NCBI GenBank assembly: GCA_021613375.1
Contig: CM038715.1
Span: forward strand, 1,812,001-1,876,000
Length of the DNA stretch: 64,000 bases
Direction of reading: 5' to 3'
Source of the DNA: Megaleporinus macrocephalus
Lineage: Eukaryota; Chordata; Actinopteri; Characiformes; Anostomidae
Shown: one piece after another, positions 1-11,559 of the stretch
How positions within the stretch are numbered: the first letter of the stretch is position 1
Layout of the letters: every line of letters starts with the position of its first letter
The notes under the pieces: model-generated
The model's database searches: none
Told to the model about the DNA's origin: nothing
What the model saw: the letters and a program-made list of their open reading frames with translations, nothing else
Program-made: the position numbers and the translations under genes

Positions 1-930
1 AACGGAGCGGCACAGCGAGACCCAGAAATAGTATTGGACTCGCAAACTGCTAGGAAAAAAAAATTAAATAAAAAAAGAATAAAGTTACTGTATTAACTGT
101 ATTACTCTGTACACTTGTTTCAGTTTATATCAGTAATAAAAATAAACAAAGGATTTCATATAGACCACAGAGGTTGTTGATTTTAGTTTCTCTTGTTACA
201 GGTTGTATGTGTCTGGTAACCAGAACACTGTATAAGAGAAAACACAACACATGCATGTATTCAACTGGAAAACGGAGATTAGTTTTATGCAAATCCATAA
301 CAGCTGACTTCTCTTCATAAATAACTTATCTTACTATTACATATTGTAGAAAGACTGTTAAACGACCCAGCACACATTTACCCAATTACCCTATCAAAGT
401 AAGATCCTAACTATAAATGCATCATCATCAGAGCCCAATAACTGATAAGTAACTGCCAAATTCGTGCCATGAAGTGTAAGCAATGCTTTATTGATGATGG
501 TTGACCTTCTCACAGGCTGTGCTTCTTCCTTACCACCACCTCTTTACTTTTGATCATAATTATCAAACATTCAAGAGCTATTACGTCATGACCACCATGG
601 CGTATAACAGTTATGTCATTAATCCTTACTATCAGTGATCAGGAAGCAGTTAATGGTGGTGCATTATTCTAAAAATGTTCTACGTGTGGTTCTTTTGCTC
701 TGCATTTCAAAGAGAAATGTCCTACAGTTTAACACTACACTCTGCAGGAATATGTTGTTACTCTGATTTTCCATAATATCCCAAAAAAAATAAAAATATG
801 ATGCAAAAACTGTACTGTAACTTAAGCTTAATTATGTATCGAACTGTTATTTTGAGTAGCAAGGGTATTCGGCCAGGTAAAGGATTATGCACTACCACTG
901 CGTGAATGTTACCTCTCTCTGCATTACAAC
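1..930. other. Unassigned AT-rich DNA
   Basis: No convincing exon, RNA gene or complete repeat is seen. Reading frames are short and interrupted on both strands. A short A-rich run is present near 54-85. Confidence 0.5.
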
Positions 931-1260
931 CAGTGGCGTAGGAACCGTGGGGGGAATGGGGGGACATGTCCCACCCAATATCAGAAACAGGTAGATTGGT
1001 CCCACACAAAAATAAAACCACAATAAAAAGCAGAAACTGTTTAAAAACTTTAATTTTAAAAGCGCGTTCTGTGTTTGTTGTTAGCAACGAGCTCTGGTTG
1101 TTAGCTGTTCTGAGTCTTTCACTTATATACTGCATACATATATACTGCCATATAAACGGCTTTAGTATAATGTGTTGTTATGGTAACAGACTAGGAGGGT
1201 TTGGGTTAGTAATGTTTATATTAACTTTAGTCAGAAAACACTCTGAAACGTAAAGTTACA
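931..1260. mobile_element. Terminus and body of a DNA-transposon-like repeat
   Basis: The segment opens with CAGTGGCGTAGGAACC, followed by a G-rich run and GGACATGTCCCACCCAATAT. This resembles the terminus of a common fish hAT-like non-autonomous element. I could not find the matching inverted terminus downstream, so the copy is probably truncated and its right boundary is approximate. The assignment rests on the remembered family terminus. Confidence 0.4.
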
Positions 1261-2490
1261 TTACTCTCTGACCACGCCCCAAACTGCAGACTGCTACTAC
1301 ACTACATACATAAAAATAATAAAATATAATAAATAAAATAAATTAATTAATGAATAAATAAAAGGACACCATCGTTAGAAGTGCTGTCAGTAGTGCAGTA
1401 TGTAATGTTCCAGAGGGTGCTATTTGGGACACAGCCTTACTGTCTAACACTAATGTTATTCTAGTCAGGAAACCTCAACATACATTGATTATTCTAATTT
1501 GAGTATTATACCACCAAAGAAAATACTTTTTCTTGGTTATATTTCTATACAATCCAGACATTGTATGTATAGTTTAAAAGTTTCTAACAGCAGTACCATG
1601 TAATGTGGAGTATCTAGTTTAGTGTGTAAAATGTTGTGTTTTGTTTATTTATTAGTAATTTACTGTAATTCCACAAATGTTGTTCTACGTCTCTTTACAT
1701 ACAGTGATTTACTACCTTACCTACAGTGGAATCAGCTCATAGATAATATTTATCTATGAGCTGATGTGTCAGACCCGCTCCTACACCCTTGATTACAGCG
1801 ATTGCATTATCAGTATCATCTGTTTCAGCCGACAAGTCTTAAATTACCTCCTCAAACTCAAAACAGACAGAGCAGACTCACTGAACACCTTCTAGTCCTT
1901 CTTCTCTCTCATTCTAAATGAGGACGCATGAGCAGTGATGCTTCTGCTCGACATATAAAAAGCCTTCTCTTCACCTCACTTCACTTCACAGGTGGAAGGG
2001 ATTTGACATGGAGAAGAAGCCAAGGATCTATGACTTTCATTTTTTTTATTGCTGCAATAAAAGAGAGAGAAGAGAACAGAAGCCTTGCTAGCCTGCTTGC
2101 CAACCTCTAAGCGCTCTTGTCTAAACCAAGTCTGGAAATTAGTTTCATCATTCGCTGCTTCCACCTTTGTTTCTCTGTCTTTGATGCCTCTCTGTATCAG
2201 ATTGAGTCAGAGCACTCCACCGATAATTAACACGAGAGCAAGAGCGAACGCTGGGGTTGACAGACAGCCAGTAAACAGGCTCCTGTTATTCAGCTCCACA
2301 CTAAATGAACAACTAAAACACAAAAGCTGTACAGTATGGATCCATAGCCAGTTTGGCTGAGAGGAAGTGTTGCTGTAGTTTGCATCAGTTTGGTTCTCTT
2401 TGATGCTGGCCTGCGTTTACGATATGGTGATTAGTTGTAGGAATAGGGCAATAGTCGCTGACTCTTTGTGATGCCAGTATTGCACTGTTA

Positions 2491-2492
<2 letters not shown>
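1261..2492. other. Unassigned DNA
   Basis: AT-rich stretch with a low-complexity AAT/AATA patch at about 1305-1362. No gene or complete repeat is recognised. Short open frames near 1.93-2.36 kb overlap on both strands and show no recognisable domain. Confidence 0.45.

Positions 2493-2525
<33 letters not shown>
2493..2525. repeat. (AC)n microsatellite
   Basis: Uninterrupted AC dinucleotide run of about 16 units, typical of vertebrate genomes. Confidence 0.95.
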
Positions 2526-2527
<2 letters not shown>

Positions 2528-3059
2528 AAGAGAAATGGCCAAGCTTTGATGCACAAACTACTTTCCAACAGAATCCTGAAAACTTAAATCAAACAGAATA
2601 CGAAGTGCAACAGAACACAGAGCAGGCCGGGCTTAAAATGAAAAGCAAGAAAAGAATTTGCTGCATTGATACATCAGTGTTTTTTTTTTCTTTTATGTTT
2701 TTTAAACATGCCTATGTCCAACATCACACTAGTCCTGTAGGTCCGGATGTGGTGCTGGATTTTAGCAAAACAACATTCCCTTTTCTAAATTTGTCCAGAC
2801 CATGCTCTTTTAGTATCCAGAACGAAGTCTGTAACACAAGCAAAATAAGCTAGCAATAAAAATGCTAACATAACTAACATAATTAATTTTTTTGAAAGAT
2901 AATATTTTTACCTTCTGTTCATTTGAAAATAACACAAGATTTTTTTTAAAAACCAGGGCAAATGTCCGGAGGGCTGACAGTCCTCAGAGGCCGATGCTGT
3001 TGGTTTGTTTTTCTTCCCTTTTTTTTTTTTAAGAGACCGTCCCACAATTCAGAGAGGGC
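2526..3059. other. Unassigned DNA with T-rich runs
   Basis: Contains several poly-T stretches (about 2682, 2887, 2940 and 3020). No gene is recognised. The last ~100 bases may be the left part of the dispersed repeat that follows. Confidence 0.4.
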
Positions 3060-3339
3060 GGCCCATTGGCCCATCTTCAATATAGAAATTCAGAAAATAC
3101 ATGAGTAGACAAAAGTGCTGGAACTACAGTATGTATTCATTTATTTATTTGTTTTACACAATGCTTATTTGATAAAGTAATGATTCACTATTCAAGTAAT
3201 GATCATTATTATATGATAATAGTAAATTACATTCCTTCACAGAACACATACATAAATTACTGCTCGGCTGTGCTTCGCTAATTATGACGGGCTGGTCTAA
3301 GCCAAAAATGCCGGGGCTGATTTTCTCAGTCCAGCCCTG
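3060..3339 (+). mobile_element. Dispersed repeat, copy 1 (partner at 47.1 kb)
   Basis: The region from about 3087 matches 47078-47383 in the same orientation with moderate divergence and small indels. Both share GTGCTGGAACTACAGTATGT, TTCGCTAATTATGACGGGCT and the terminal CAGTCCAGCCCTG. The terminus looks like that of a hAT-type non-autonomous element whose left end would read CAGGGCTGGACTG. No such left end is clear here, so the copy is probably incomplete. Confidence 0.6.
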
Positions 3340-3819
3340 AGTAATACCAAGACTAATACCCCTAATGTTCCTAAGACTTATGGGAAAATGTGTTTCCTGA
3401 ATTTGAAGCTCATTTATATTCTAAAGCAAAGGTCACTATTCAGAGTGACTTAATTTTGAACGTTTTTTTAAAGTGTTAAAATTATTTAAAGCAGCAGAAC
3501 TTTTTTGGTCTTTACGGTATACGGGATTAGCCACGCATTGACCTCACAGACCAATCACGTGCATTGTAAAATCACCAAAGGCGCTCCTTAGCCAATCAGA
3601 TCTTTGGAGATTCGGGAGTGTGGCGCACACACAGGAGAGGTACGAAGCGAGAAGCAGCAGTCAGACAGTAAAGCAGGTTGGAAAAAGAATAACGAGCTCT
3701 AAAAAAGGAAAGTTGACGGAGAAACTCGACTGTTTAACCAGAAACGGAGAGACTTATATGTTTATTCTTCTCACAGACAGATCCAAACCTACAGGTCCAG
3801 CTGTGAGTTAACGAGAAGA
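3340..3819. other. Promoter-like unassigned stretch with CCAAT motifs
   Basis: Holds GACCAATCACG (about 3550) and AGCCAATCAG (about 3591) on the plus strand, followed by purine-rich sequence. This could be an old TE regulatory region, because the adjoining DNA (3820-3988) is multi-copy. No transcript or TATA box can be assigned. Confidence 0.3.
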
Positions 3820-3988
3820 CTCTGCTTTATTTACTGTTTCTATAAATAAACACTTTAAAATGCACTTCTTAAAAATATAGCCATTTTGTGTTTTAATGTA
3901 GCTCTTATTTTTACTTCAAGTAAGTAAAAGCATTTATTAGAAGTTTATAAATAATTCATTCAGTTCAGCATTTAAACAGTAAATATAC
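3820..3988 (+). repeat. Dispersed repeat segment (inverted partner at 63.6 kb)
   Basis: This ~170-bp segment matches the reverse complement of about 63610-63740 with divergence, including the stretch around TTTAAACAGTAAATATAC. Its last 88 bases (3901-3988) are repeated exactly at 4372-4459. Confidence 0.55.
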
Positions 3989-4371
3989 AGTTTAATAAAC
4001 TAAACACCAAAGAAAAGAGTCTCTGTTTGAAATCTGGATAGCAAAGCTTTAAAAGCTGCACAGGTAGGGGCAGTCTCTGACTGAGGCAGTATGTAAAGTG
4101 GGCATGAGCTGAAACAGTCCCATCCTATCTCAATGCTGGTGCATCTGGATGGCACAGTGATGTAACTGAGGGTGTAGCAGTAGACACAGATGGACAGGAG
4201 AGCTGGCTGGTGATGGTAAGGAGGAGGCCCTGATGGTCAGTCGTCCAACAGTGTTCAACAGACAGGAGGACAGTCATTACCTCAGGAAGAGTAAAGAGAG
4301 AAAGTTAGTTGGGCTCAGGAGTATGACTGTAGAGAATATGAAGGTAACAAGATGAAACATTTCAGAGTGTG
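3989..4371 (-). mobile_element. LINE 3'-region fragment A
   Basis: Matches 6545-6940 of the longer fragment C closely (shared AGCTGAAACAGTCCCATCC, GTCAGTCGTCCAACAGTG and GGAGAGCTGGCTGGTGATGG). By analogy with fragment C, the element's sense strand is the minus strand and this is non-coding 3' sequence. The family's 3' terminus is missing. The fragment is bracketed by exact 88-bp direct repeats. Confidence 0.65.
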
Positions 4372-4459
4372 GCTCTTATTTTTACTTCAAGTAAGTAAAA
4401 GCATTTATTAGAAGTTTATAAATAATTCATTCAGTTCAGCATTTAAACAGTAAATATAC
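4372..4459 (+). repeat. Second copy of an 88-bp direct repeat
   Basis: Identical over 88 bases to 3901-3988. The pair flanks LINE fragment A. It could be an unusually long target-site duplication or the trace of a 471-bp tandem duplication of which only the first part remains. Confidence 0.85.
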
Positions 4460-4560
4460 TGAAAGTTGATAAATTATGATGGTCCGGACCTTGGCCTGAG
4501 GAAATTTCCTCTAACTGGACTTTACTGAATTCTAATTAAATACCCCTGCTCTAAACAATC

Positions 4561-5048
4561 TGTAGCATATCGGGACCGGACAGACTTGGCAGATATTTAA
4601 GGTAGAATTATTTAACTAAGGTGTGTACAAGATAAAACACCAACACCGACAGAGAGCTATAGGCATAAACGTATACAGGCTTAGACAAGAGCGCGAAGTC
4701 AAACAGGCAAGGGCCGAAAACCAGAGACGGACAAGATTACCAAAACCAGATAGGACTAGGCAAAACGGGTCAACGATAAGGCAGGCGGACAGGGACATTA
4801 CCGGGCAGACTCGGCAAAAAGACGGATCAGAGAGATCATAAACAAGAAGGCAATAACCAACAACGATCGGTAATAATCAGAATACTGACTCCATACTTCG
4901 CAAGGTGTAAGTCCAAACAAAGAGCTTATATAGTCTGTGATCATCAGAACTCAGGTGAGCCTGATCTACGGCGGTCAGCTGACCGAGAGTCATGTGACCC
5001 GCTGGTGTCTGCTGGGAGTCGATAGAAACTTTGGTGCGAGGCATGACA
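4561..5048 (-). mobile_element. Solo LTR with 5-bp target duplication
   Basis: On the minus strand the unit runs from TGTCATGCCTCGCACC to GCTACA, giving the usual TG...CA ends. It is flanked on both sides by CAATC (4556-4560 and 5049-5053), a 5-bp duplication typical of retroviral-type integration. A TATA box, GACTATATAAGCTC on the minus strand (plus 4922-4935), lies about 115-130 bases inside the 5' edge, as in a U3 promoter. No internal region is attached, so this is a solo LTR left by recombination. Ty3/gypsy-like affiliation is inferred only. Confidence 0.8.
4922..4935 (-). promoter_or_regulatory. LTR TATA box
   Basis: GACTATATAAGCTC on the minus strand, correctly placed inside the solo LTR for a U3 promoter. 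Activity cannot be judged from the sequence. Confidence 0.5.
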
Positions 5049-5176
5049 CAATCACAAAACATTGGAAAAGCATGTCACAAGCTTCATGTAACCTTCTTTT
5101 AGACACTGAAAATATCTGTGTATAATCTAGAACTGCTGAAAATGGTGATGTAGGTGGTCATCAAAACGGTCATCAC

Positions 5177-5558
5177 CTTTAGTTTAGTTTAGTCAAGTTA
5201 AGTTTATTTGTATAGCGCTTTTATAACGATGTTGTCACAAAGCAGCTTTACAAGAATTTTAAAAGCATGAAAAACATGAAATCACACACTTTATCCACTG
5301 TGAGCGAGTCAGGCAACGGTGGCAACAACAACTCCCTCAACTGGAGGAAGAAACCTTGGGAGGAACCAGTCTCACAAGGGGAGACCCATCCTCCTCTGGT
5401 CGAACAGTATTTACAGTTTATTAAACTAAAGCTGAGTCTGAAGGTAGAAGCTTTAGAAGCTGTACTGGTGCTACATCAGGATGATACAGTGATGCAGTCA
5501 AGGATGGAGCAAATGGCACGAATGGAGAGGAGAGCTGGCTGGTGCCGGGTGACAGTTT
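5177..5558 (-). mobile_element. LINE 3'-end fragment B
   Basis: On the minus strand it ends in GCGCTATACAAATAAACTT followed by short degenerate AAACT-type repeats, the form of a LINE 3' terminus with an AATAAA-like signal. It is collinear with fragment C but more diverged, and stops near 5558 where homology is lost. No coding part is present. Confidence 0.65.
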
Positions 5559-5700
5559 AGTGCTTAAGAATCCCACAGAAGTGAGTATTAAGATGTATAT
5601 TTGAAAGCCTTTGCATTTGCATTTTATAAACCAAAGAGAAAAAGCTCTAAATGATCTGCCCAGCAGGGAACCCACTTCATCTCATAAGGTTTTCTGTGGC

Positions 5701-5720
5701 TGTGTGTGTGTGTGTGTGTG
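5701..5720. repeat. (TG)n microsatellite
   Basis: Ten uninterrupted TG units. Confidence 0.85.
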
Positions 5721-6326
5721 AAAGAGGCAGAGAGCGTTAGCAAGAGTAGCTCCTATCTTTCACGTTTATTTACGTTTATCATTTTCTTTGTCATCATCAG
5801 TTCAAGAAGACTGATGTATATCCAGTTTACTGCTTAAAGCATTGATATTGTCATGTGGCAATCGATCCACCCATCCCTACTCCTTCTCCGCATGTGGCCC
5901 ACTTTCACAGGCTTAATTGTTTATCTGTGAGGACTTCATGTTGTATTTAACTGTATGAACTGTATGGCTATACGTGCAATCTCTGTATTGCAGAAGTTTA
6001 AACATGACAAATATAAAATTTGTGAATTGTTGCTGTGTCTCTATGTAATCTTCATTAAAGCCGACAGCCCAAGCAGCTTCTTGGCTCCGGTGTAGCTTTG
6101 CTCACGTAGTTGAAGACCAGCGGTCCTGCAGTCATGTCACTGTAATGCAGCACTGCTAAAGCGTCAGGCGCGGGCTGCGCCGTAGCTGGAATGTACCATC
6201 GACTCTATAGCTTGCCCAGGCAGCTTTGCAGCTGCAGGGTAATGCTGCTCATGCAACTGAACATCACCAGTCCAGACATTTACTGCAGCGTAGCATTACT
6301 CAAGCAGTCAGACCAGGTCGCCACAT
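5721..6326. other. Unassigned DNA
   Basis: Nothing recognised. A locally GC-richer patch at about 6060-6240 (CTTGGCTCCGG, GCGTCAGGCGCGGGCTGCGCC) contains no open frame with a known domain. Confidence 0.4.
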
Positions 6327-7276
6327 ATTCAATTCAATTCAAAGTTTATTTGTATAGCGCTTTTTTGATGTTGTCTCAAAGCAGCTTTACAGAAGTTTTA
6401 AAAACAGACAGTTATAACATATATACCCCCAGAGAGGCAACAGTGGCAAGGAGAAACTCCCTCAGACTGGAGGAAGAAACCTTGGGAACAACCAAGACTC
6501 ATAATGGGAGACCCATCCTCCTCTGATCAAACAGTATTTACAGTTTAATAAACTAAACACCAAAGATTTAGAAGCTGCACAGGTAGAGGCAGTCTCTGAC
6601 TGAGGCAGTCTCTGACTGAGACAGTCTATGACTGAGGCAGTCTCTGACTGAGGCAGTCTCTAACTGAGTCTTTATGTAAAGTGGGCGTGAGCTGAAACAG
6701 TCCCATCCTATCTCAATGCTGGTGCACAGTGATGTAACTGAGGGTGTAGCAGTAGATGGACAGGAGAGCTGGCTGGTGATGGTGGGGTGGAGGCCCTGAT
6801 GGTCAGTCGTCCAACAGTGTTCAACAGACAGGAGGACAGTCATTTCCTCAGGAAGAGTAAAGAGAGAAAGTTAGTTGGGCTCAGGAGTAAGACTGTAGAG
6901 AATATGAAGGTAACCAGATAAAACATTTCAGAGTGTGGCTGGTGACTCCAGCATATCTAACTATATCAGCCTAAACTAAAAGGAGAGAACCAGAAGATAA
7001 CATACACATGAGACCACCTTAGACACTGGGATCCCCCGACTCCACTGTCAACCTCACTTGAAGTGGTGGAACAACAGCTCCAACATCTCAGTTTACCATA
7101 AACCTCTGTGTTCATGAACCCCCAGATCTCCAGCCTTTATCTAAAGGAGAAGATTAATCAGCAGAAGCTAAACTAAACCAATATGTTTTCAGTCTAGACT
7201 TAAAGGTTGAGACTGTGTCAGAGTCCCGAACATTAACTGGGAGATTATTCCATAGTTTGGCGCTTTGTAGGAAAAA
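6327..7276 (-). mobile_element. LINE 3'-end fragment C
   Basis: Longest of three nearby antisense copies. On the minus strand it holds the last codons of a reverse transcriptase ORF, a 3' region of ~830 bases, and a terminus GCGCTATACAAATAAAC followed by TTTGAATTGAATTGAAT. The GAATT-repeat tail is what target-primed reverse transcription leaves. The 5' side is truncated at the 23-bp minisatellite. The clade is not resolved. The C-terminal protein style resembles the CR1/L2/Rex-like elements of fish. Confidence 0.7.
6589..6668. repeat. 16-bp tandem repeat in LINE fragment C
   Basis: Five copies of a unit like GCAGTCTCTGACTGAG. Fragment A has only one copy at the same place and fragment B has none, so the expansion is private to this insertion or subfamily. 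Confidence 0.85.
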
Positions 7277-7282
7277 GCTCTT
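7154..7282 (-). pseudogene. LINE reverse transcriptase C-terminus (relic)
   Basis: The minus strand reads SAKLWNNLPVNVRDSDTVS then TFKSRLKTYWFSL before a stop at 7154-7156. The pattern LWNNLP..VR...TV..FKSRLKTYLF is the familiar carboxy end of fish LINE polymerases. Upstream coding sequence is replaced by the 23-bp minisatellite, so no catalytic domain remains and the open frame continues into repeat peptide. Another part of a similar ORF is found at 56934-57086. It is a fossil, not a gene. Confidence 0.7.
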
Positions 7283-9362
7283 CCCCCCATACATAGCTAT
7301 TGCTCTTCCCCCATACATAGCTATTGCTCTTCCCCCATACATAGCTATTGCTCTTCCCCCATACATAGATATTGCTCTTCCCCCATACATAGCTATTGCT
7401 CTTCCCCCATACATAGCTATTGCTCTTCCCCCATACATAGATATTGCTCTTCCCCCATACATAGATATTGCCCTTCCCCCATACATAGCTATTGCTCTTC
7501 CCCCATACATAGATATTGCTCTTCCCCCATACATAGCTATTGCCCTTCCCCCATACATAGCTATTGCCCTTCCCCATACATAGCTATTGCTCTTCCCCCA
7601 TACATAGCTATTGCTCTTCCCCCATACATAGATATTGCTCTTCCCCGATACATAGATATTGCTCTTCCCCCATACATAGCTATTGCTCTTCCCCCATACA
7701 TAGATATTGCCCTTCCCCCATACATAGATATTGCTCTTCCCCCATACATAGATATTGCTCTTCCCCCATACATAGATATTGCCCTTCCCCCATACATAGA
7801 TATTGCTCTTCCCCCATACATAGCTATTGCTCTTCCCCCATACATAGATATTGCTCTTCCCCATACATAGCTATTGCTCTTCCCCATACATAGATATTGC
7901 TCTTCCCCCATACATAGCTATTGCTCTTCCCCCATACATAGATATTGCCCTTCCCCCATACATAGATATTGCTCTTCCCCCATACATAGATATTGCTCTT
8001 CCCCCATACATAGATATTGCCCTTCCCCCATACATAGATATTGCTCTTCCCCCATACATAGCTATTGCTCTTCCCCCATACATAGATATTGCTCTTCCCC
8101 ATACATAGATATTGCTCTTCCCCCCATACATAGCTATTGCTCTTCCCCCCATACATAGCTATTGCTCTTCCCCCATACATAGCTATTGCTCTTCCCCCAT
8201 ACATAGCTATTGCTCTTCCCCCATACATAGCTATTGCTCTTCCCCCCATACATAGATATTGCTCTTCCCCCATACATAGATATTGCTCTTCCCCCATACA
8301 TAGATATTGCCCTTCCCCCATACATAGATATTGCTCTTCCCCCATACATAGCTATTGCTCTTCCCCCCATACATAGATATTGCCCTTCCCCCATACATAG
8401 ATATTGCTCTTCCCCCATACATAGATATTGCTCTTCCCCCATACATAGATATTGCCCTTCCCCCATACATAGATATTGCTCTTCCCCCATACATAGATAT
8501 TGCCCTTCCCCCATACATAGATATTGCTCTTCCCCCATACATAGATATTGCTCTTCCCCCATACATAGCTATTGCTCTTCCCCCATACATAGCTATTGCT
8601 CTTCCCCCATACATAGATATTGCTCTTCCCCCATACATAGATATTGCTCTTCCCCCATACATAGATATTGCCCTTCCCCCATACATAGATATTGCTCTTC
8701 CCCCATACATAGCTATTGCTCTTCCCCCATACATAGATATTGCCCTTCCCCCATACATAGATATTGCTCTTCCCCCATACATAGCTATTGCTCTTCCCCC
8801 ATACATAGCTATTGCTCTTCCCCCATACATAGATATTGCTCTTCCCCCATACATAGATATTGCTCTTCCCCCATACATAGATATTGCTCTTCCCCATACA
8901 TAGATATTGCTCTTCCCCCATACATAGCTATTGCTCTTCCCCCATACATAGATATTGCTCTTCCCCCATACATAGATATTGCTCTTCCCCCATACATAGC
9001 TATTGCTCTTCCCCCATACATAGATATTGCTCTTCCCCCATACATAGATATTGCTCTTCCCCATACATAGATATTGCCCTTCCCCCATACATAGATATTG
9101 CTCTTCCCCCATACATAGCTATTGCTCTTCCCCCATACATAGATATTGCTCTTCCCCCATACATAGCTATTGCTCTTCCCCCATACATAGATATTGCTCT
9201 TCCCCATACATAGATATTGCTCTTCCCCATACATAGATATTGCTCTTCCCCATACATAGATATTGCCCTTCCCCCATACATAGATATTGCTCTTCCCCCA
9301 TACATAGCTATTGCTCTTCCCCCATACATAGCTATTGCTCTTCCCCCATACATAGATATTGT
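7277..9362. repeat. 23-bp minisatellite, about 90 copies
   Basis: Consensus unit CCCCATACATAGMTATTGCYCTT (written here as a 23-base pattern: CCCCATACATAG, then A or C, TATTGC, T or C, CTT). Variation is concentrated at those two positions and in the C run (4, 5 or 6 Cs). The array begins inside LINE fragment C at the sequence AAGCTCTTCCCCCC and ends abruptly at TATAGCCTCAAGG. The unit has no stop codon in most frames on either strand, so long spurious frames arise. Variant units recur in similar orders, for example near 7700-7830, 7930-8060 and 8360-8480, suggesting block duplication. Confidence 0.97.
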
Positions 9363-11559
9363 ATAGCCTCAAGGAAATGACCAGCACGAGCAGACTTGTT
9401 GCTAAGATGCTGCATCAATCAAACAACTGACCCAAGAAGCCTTTGAATGGGAGAAAGTCATTCTCGGCCACTACATCAGTGGAAAGCAAACTACAGTGAA
9501 ACAACCACAGTCTGCCAGCGTACCTTGAACGCACAATCTTTATGAATGCTTGGCCGTATAGGTCTGTGTGAGTCGACTCATGTCTTATAATTCATTCATC
9601 TTATTCAACGGGGAAAGAATCCACGTGTGCTTACTCACTTTTGCTAATGCGTGGCTGCGGGACAGATTTATCAGAGCTGTGTAAACATGCAGAAAATCAC
9701 AGCCTTCATACCCGGAGTTTAACTTCTTAAATCAGGCCCAGAGAGATCAGCCGCAGTGCGTCTAATCACAACAGTGCAAGTGTGTGACTAACTGTTCTAA
9801 TCGCAGTGCCAAGAAAAAGCTCGGACCTGTCCGCTCCACCGTCTCTAACAGTCTACACAGACCTGAAAAAACCAGAACTGCTGAGGAAAGGAGGCACACA
9901 GCGCTATCTGAGGCATAGACGCAGACACGGGAGATAATTTCTCATGCTTAGTGCCAAACAAAATGTCTTTGTGTTTGAAAACCTTGCCTCTTAGCTCTTG
10001 GCAAGTTTGGCCGTTCTTAGTTTACACAGAAAAGAAGCCTACCTTCAGAGCACCTTGGGAAATATGCTGTTTCTGTAACTGTTGAGTTGCTAAATGATCT
10101 TTTGAAGTAGATAAAAAAGCTCGGACGGTGGGATTCTTCCTCTCTGGTCAGTGTTTGTGAGCGTAGATGCAATTTATGTTACTGTAACAATGAATAATGA
10201 ATGGTATCATATGCACTTCTGCTCTTATTGCATCAGACCATCAGGCGCTGGATTATGAAGAGGTGAGATAGAGGGCAGGCTGTGCCAGAGATGCACTCAC
10301 TTATCAAGTCTACTACCTACTGGGTCGGCACCATCACTCAAAATTTAATAACTTTCTATGCCTTTAATAGCTTTACATCGTACTAATGCCTTTGATGCTT
10401 TATTCAATGCTAACATATAAAATATAGATTTAAAGATGAATAACCACTGTACATAGTAACTGTTTAAAATATTCTACTTATTTATCCCACAGTAACTAAA
10501 ATATTACTTTTTGCTTTTGAGTGACCAAAAAGTAGTAAATCGTTCATTAAAAATAATCATGTTTTGTATTCCTCTGCTGCAAAAAGTTTTAAAACAAGGA
10601 AAAAGCCAGGACCTTATTTATATAGATGACTGGCAAAGTAATGTGAGCACTTCTCAAAGTAAAAATATAAAGAAAAACTTTGAGTCTAGCTAAACAAAAA
10701 ACGTTTGGCCATTCACAGACGGGCGTTGACCTTAGCTAGACTGGTGTGTAGCTGCAGGTCTTCATTGCAAACAAGCAGGAGCACTCGGTCTTCAACCCAG
10801 CTATATGAGGTGAGCTCCTGTTTGGTTGGAAAGAAAAAACAGCAGCCACACCAGCCCTTCAGTTTGTAAACCAATGCTGTAAACAAAGAAGATTTTTGGT
10901 TATTTGATTTATCCCGCTTGAACATTTAGTGTACAGTACAAAGACATAAGAACAACTGAGCAGACAATCTAGAAACACTCTCAGAACCCATCAGACACAC
11001 CGCTTTAAACCCAGTTTGGAAACATCTAATTCTAACACTACAGTAAATAACATAACAATCAATCGCAAAAAATAAATAAATAAATACACACACGTGAATA
11101 AATAGGTGAACATGGTTATATACAATGTTGTGTTCATGTTTCTGGTTAGGTATAAATTGATATGTGTTTATACATAGATTTTTTTGTTTTTGTTTTTCGT
11201 GTGTTTCTTTCTGATTCTCTCTGTTCCACTTCATCTCCCCCACCTTGCACCTCCTCCTGCATTTCACCCACCCCAATTCTGAACCCCTAACCCTATCTGT
11301 ATGTTGCAATACAATGATTGTTGTTGTTAATAGTTCTCCGAAAGGGGTGGGGGGTGTAACATTTTGTAAAGTTTGTAAAGGATGTAACATTCATAAAGTT
11401 AAAGGTTGACCTTACAATGTCCTGCATGTATCTCTCCACCATGACTTGGATTTAAAGCATTCCCTTAAAAATATAGTCTTCATAATAAACACATAAAACA
11501 ATATCACAGATATTAGGTGATACATCACACTTCATGCAGTGGTTCCTACTGCAATGACT
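9363..11559. other. Unassigned, mostly unique DNA
   Basis: About 2.2 kb without recognisable exon or repeat body. A 154-codon minus-strand frame at 10926-11390 has low complexity and no domain I recognise. A short G-rich motif (AAAGGGGTGGGGGG) lies near 11341. Confidence 0.45.

Noticed and set aside
3550..3600. Two CCAAT boxes suggesting a host promoter
   Set aside because: No TATA box, CpG island or downstream exon. The adjoining DNA is multi-copy, so a TE origin is as likely.
7154..9387. Many long frames (up to 293 codons) on both strands with repeated peptides such as GKSNIYVW or PPYIDIAL
   Set aside because: They are products of a stop-poor 23-bp tandem unit, overlap in all frames and strands, and lack conserved sequence outside the short LINE C-terminus.
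10926..11390. 154-codon minus-strand frame
   Set aside because: No recognisable domain, low-complexity segments (KQKQK, FIHVCVFIYLFF), and unremarkable length for AT-rich 64 kb on six frames.
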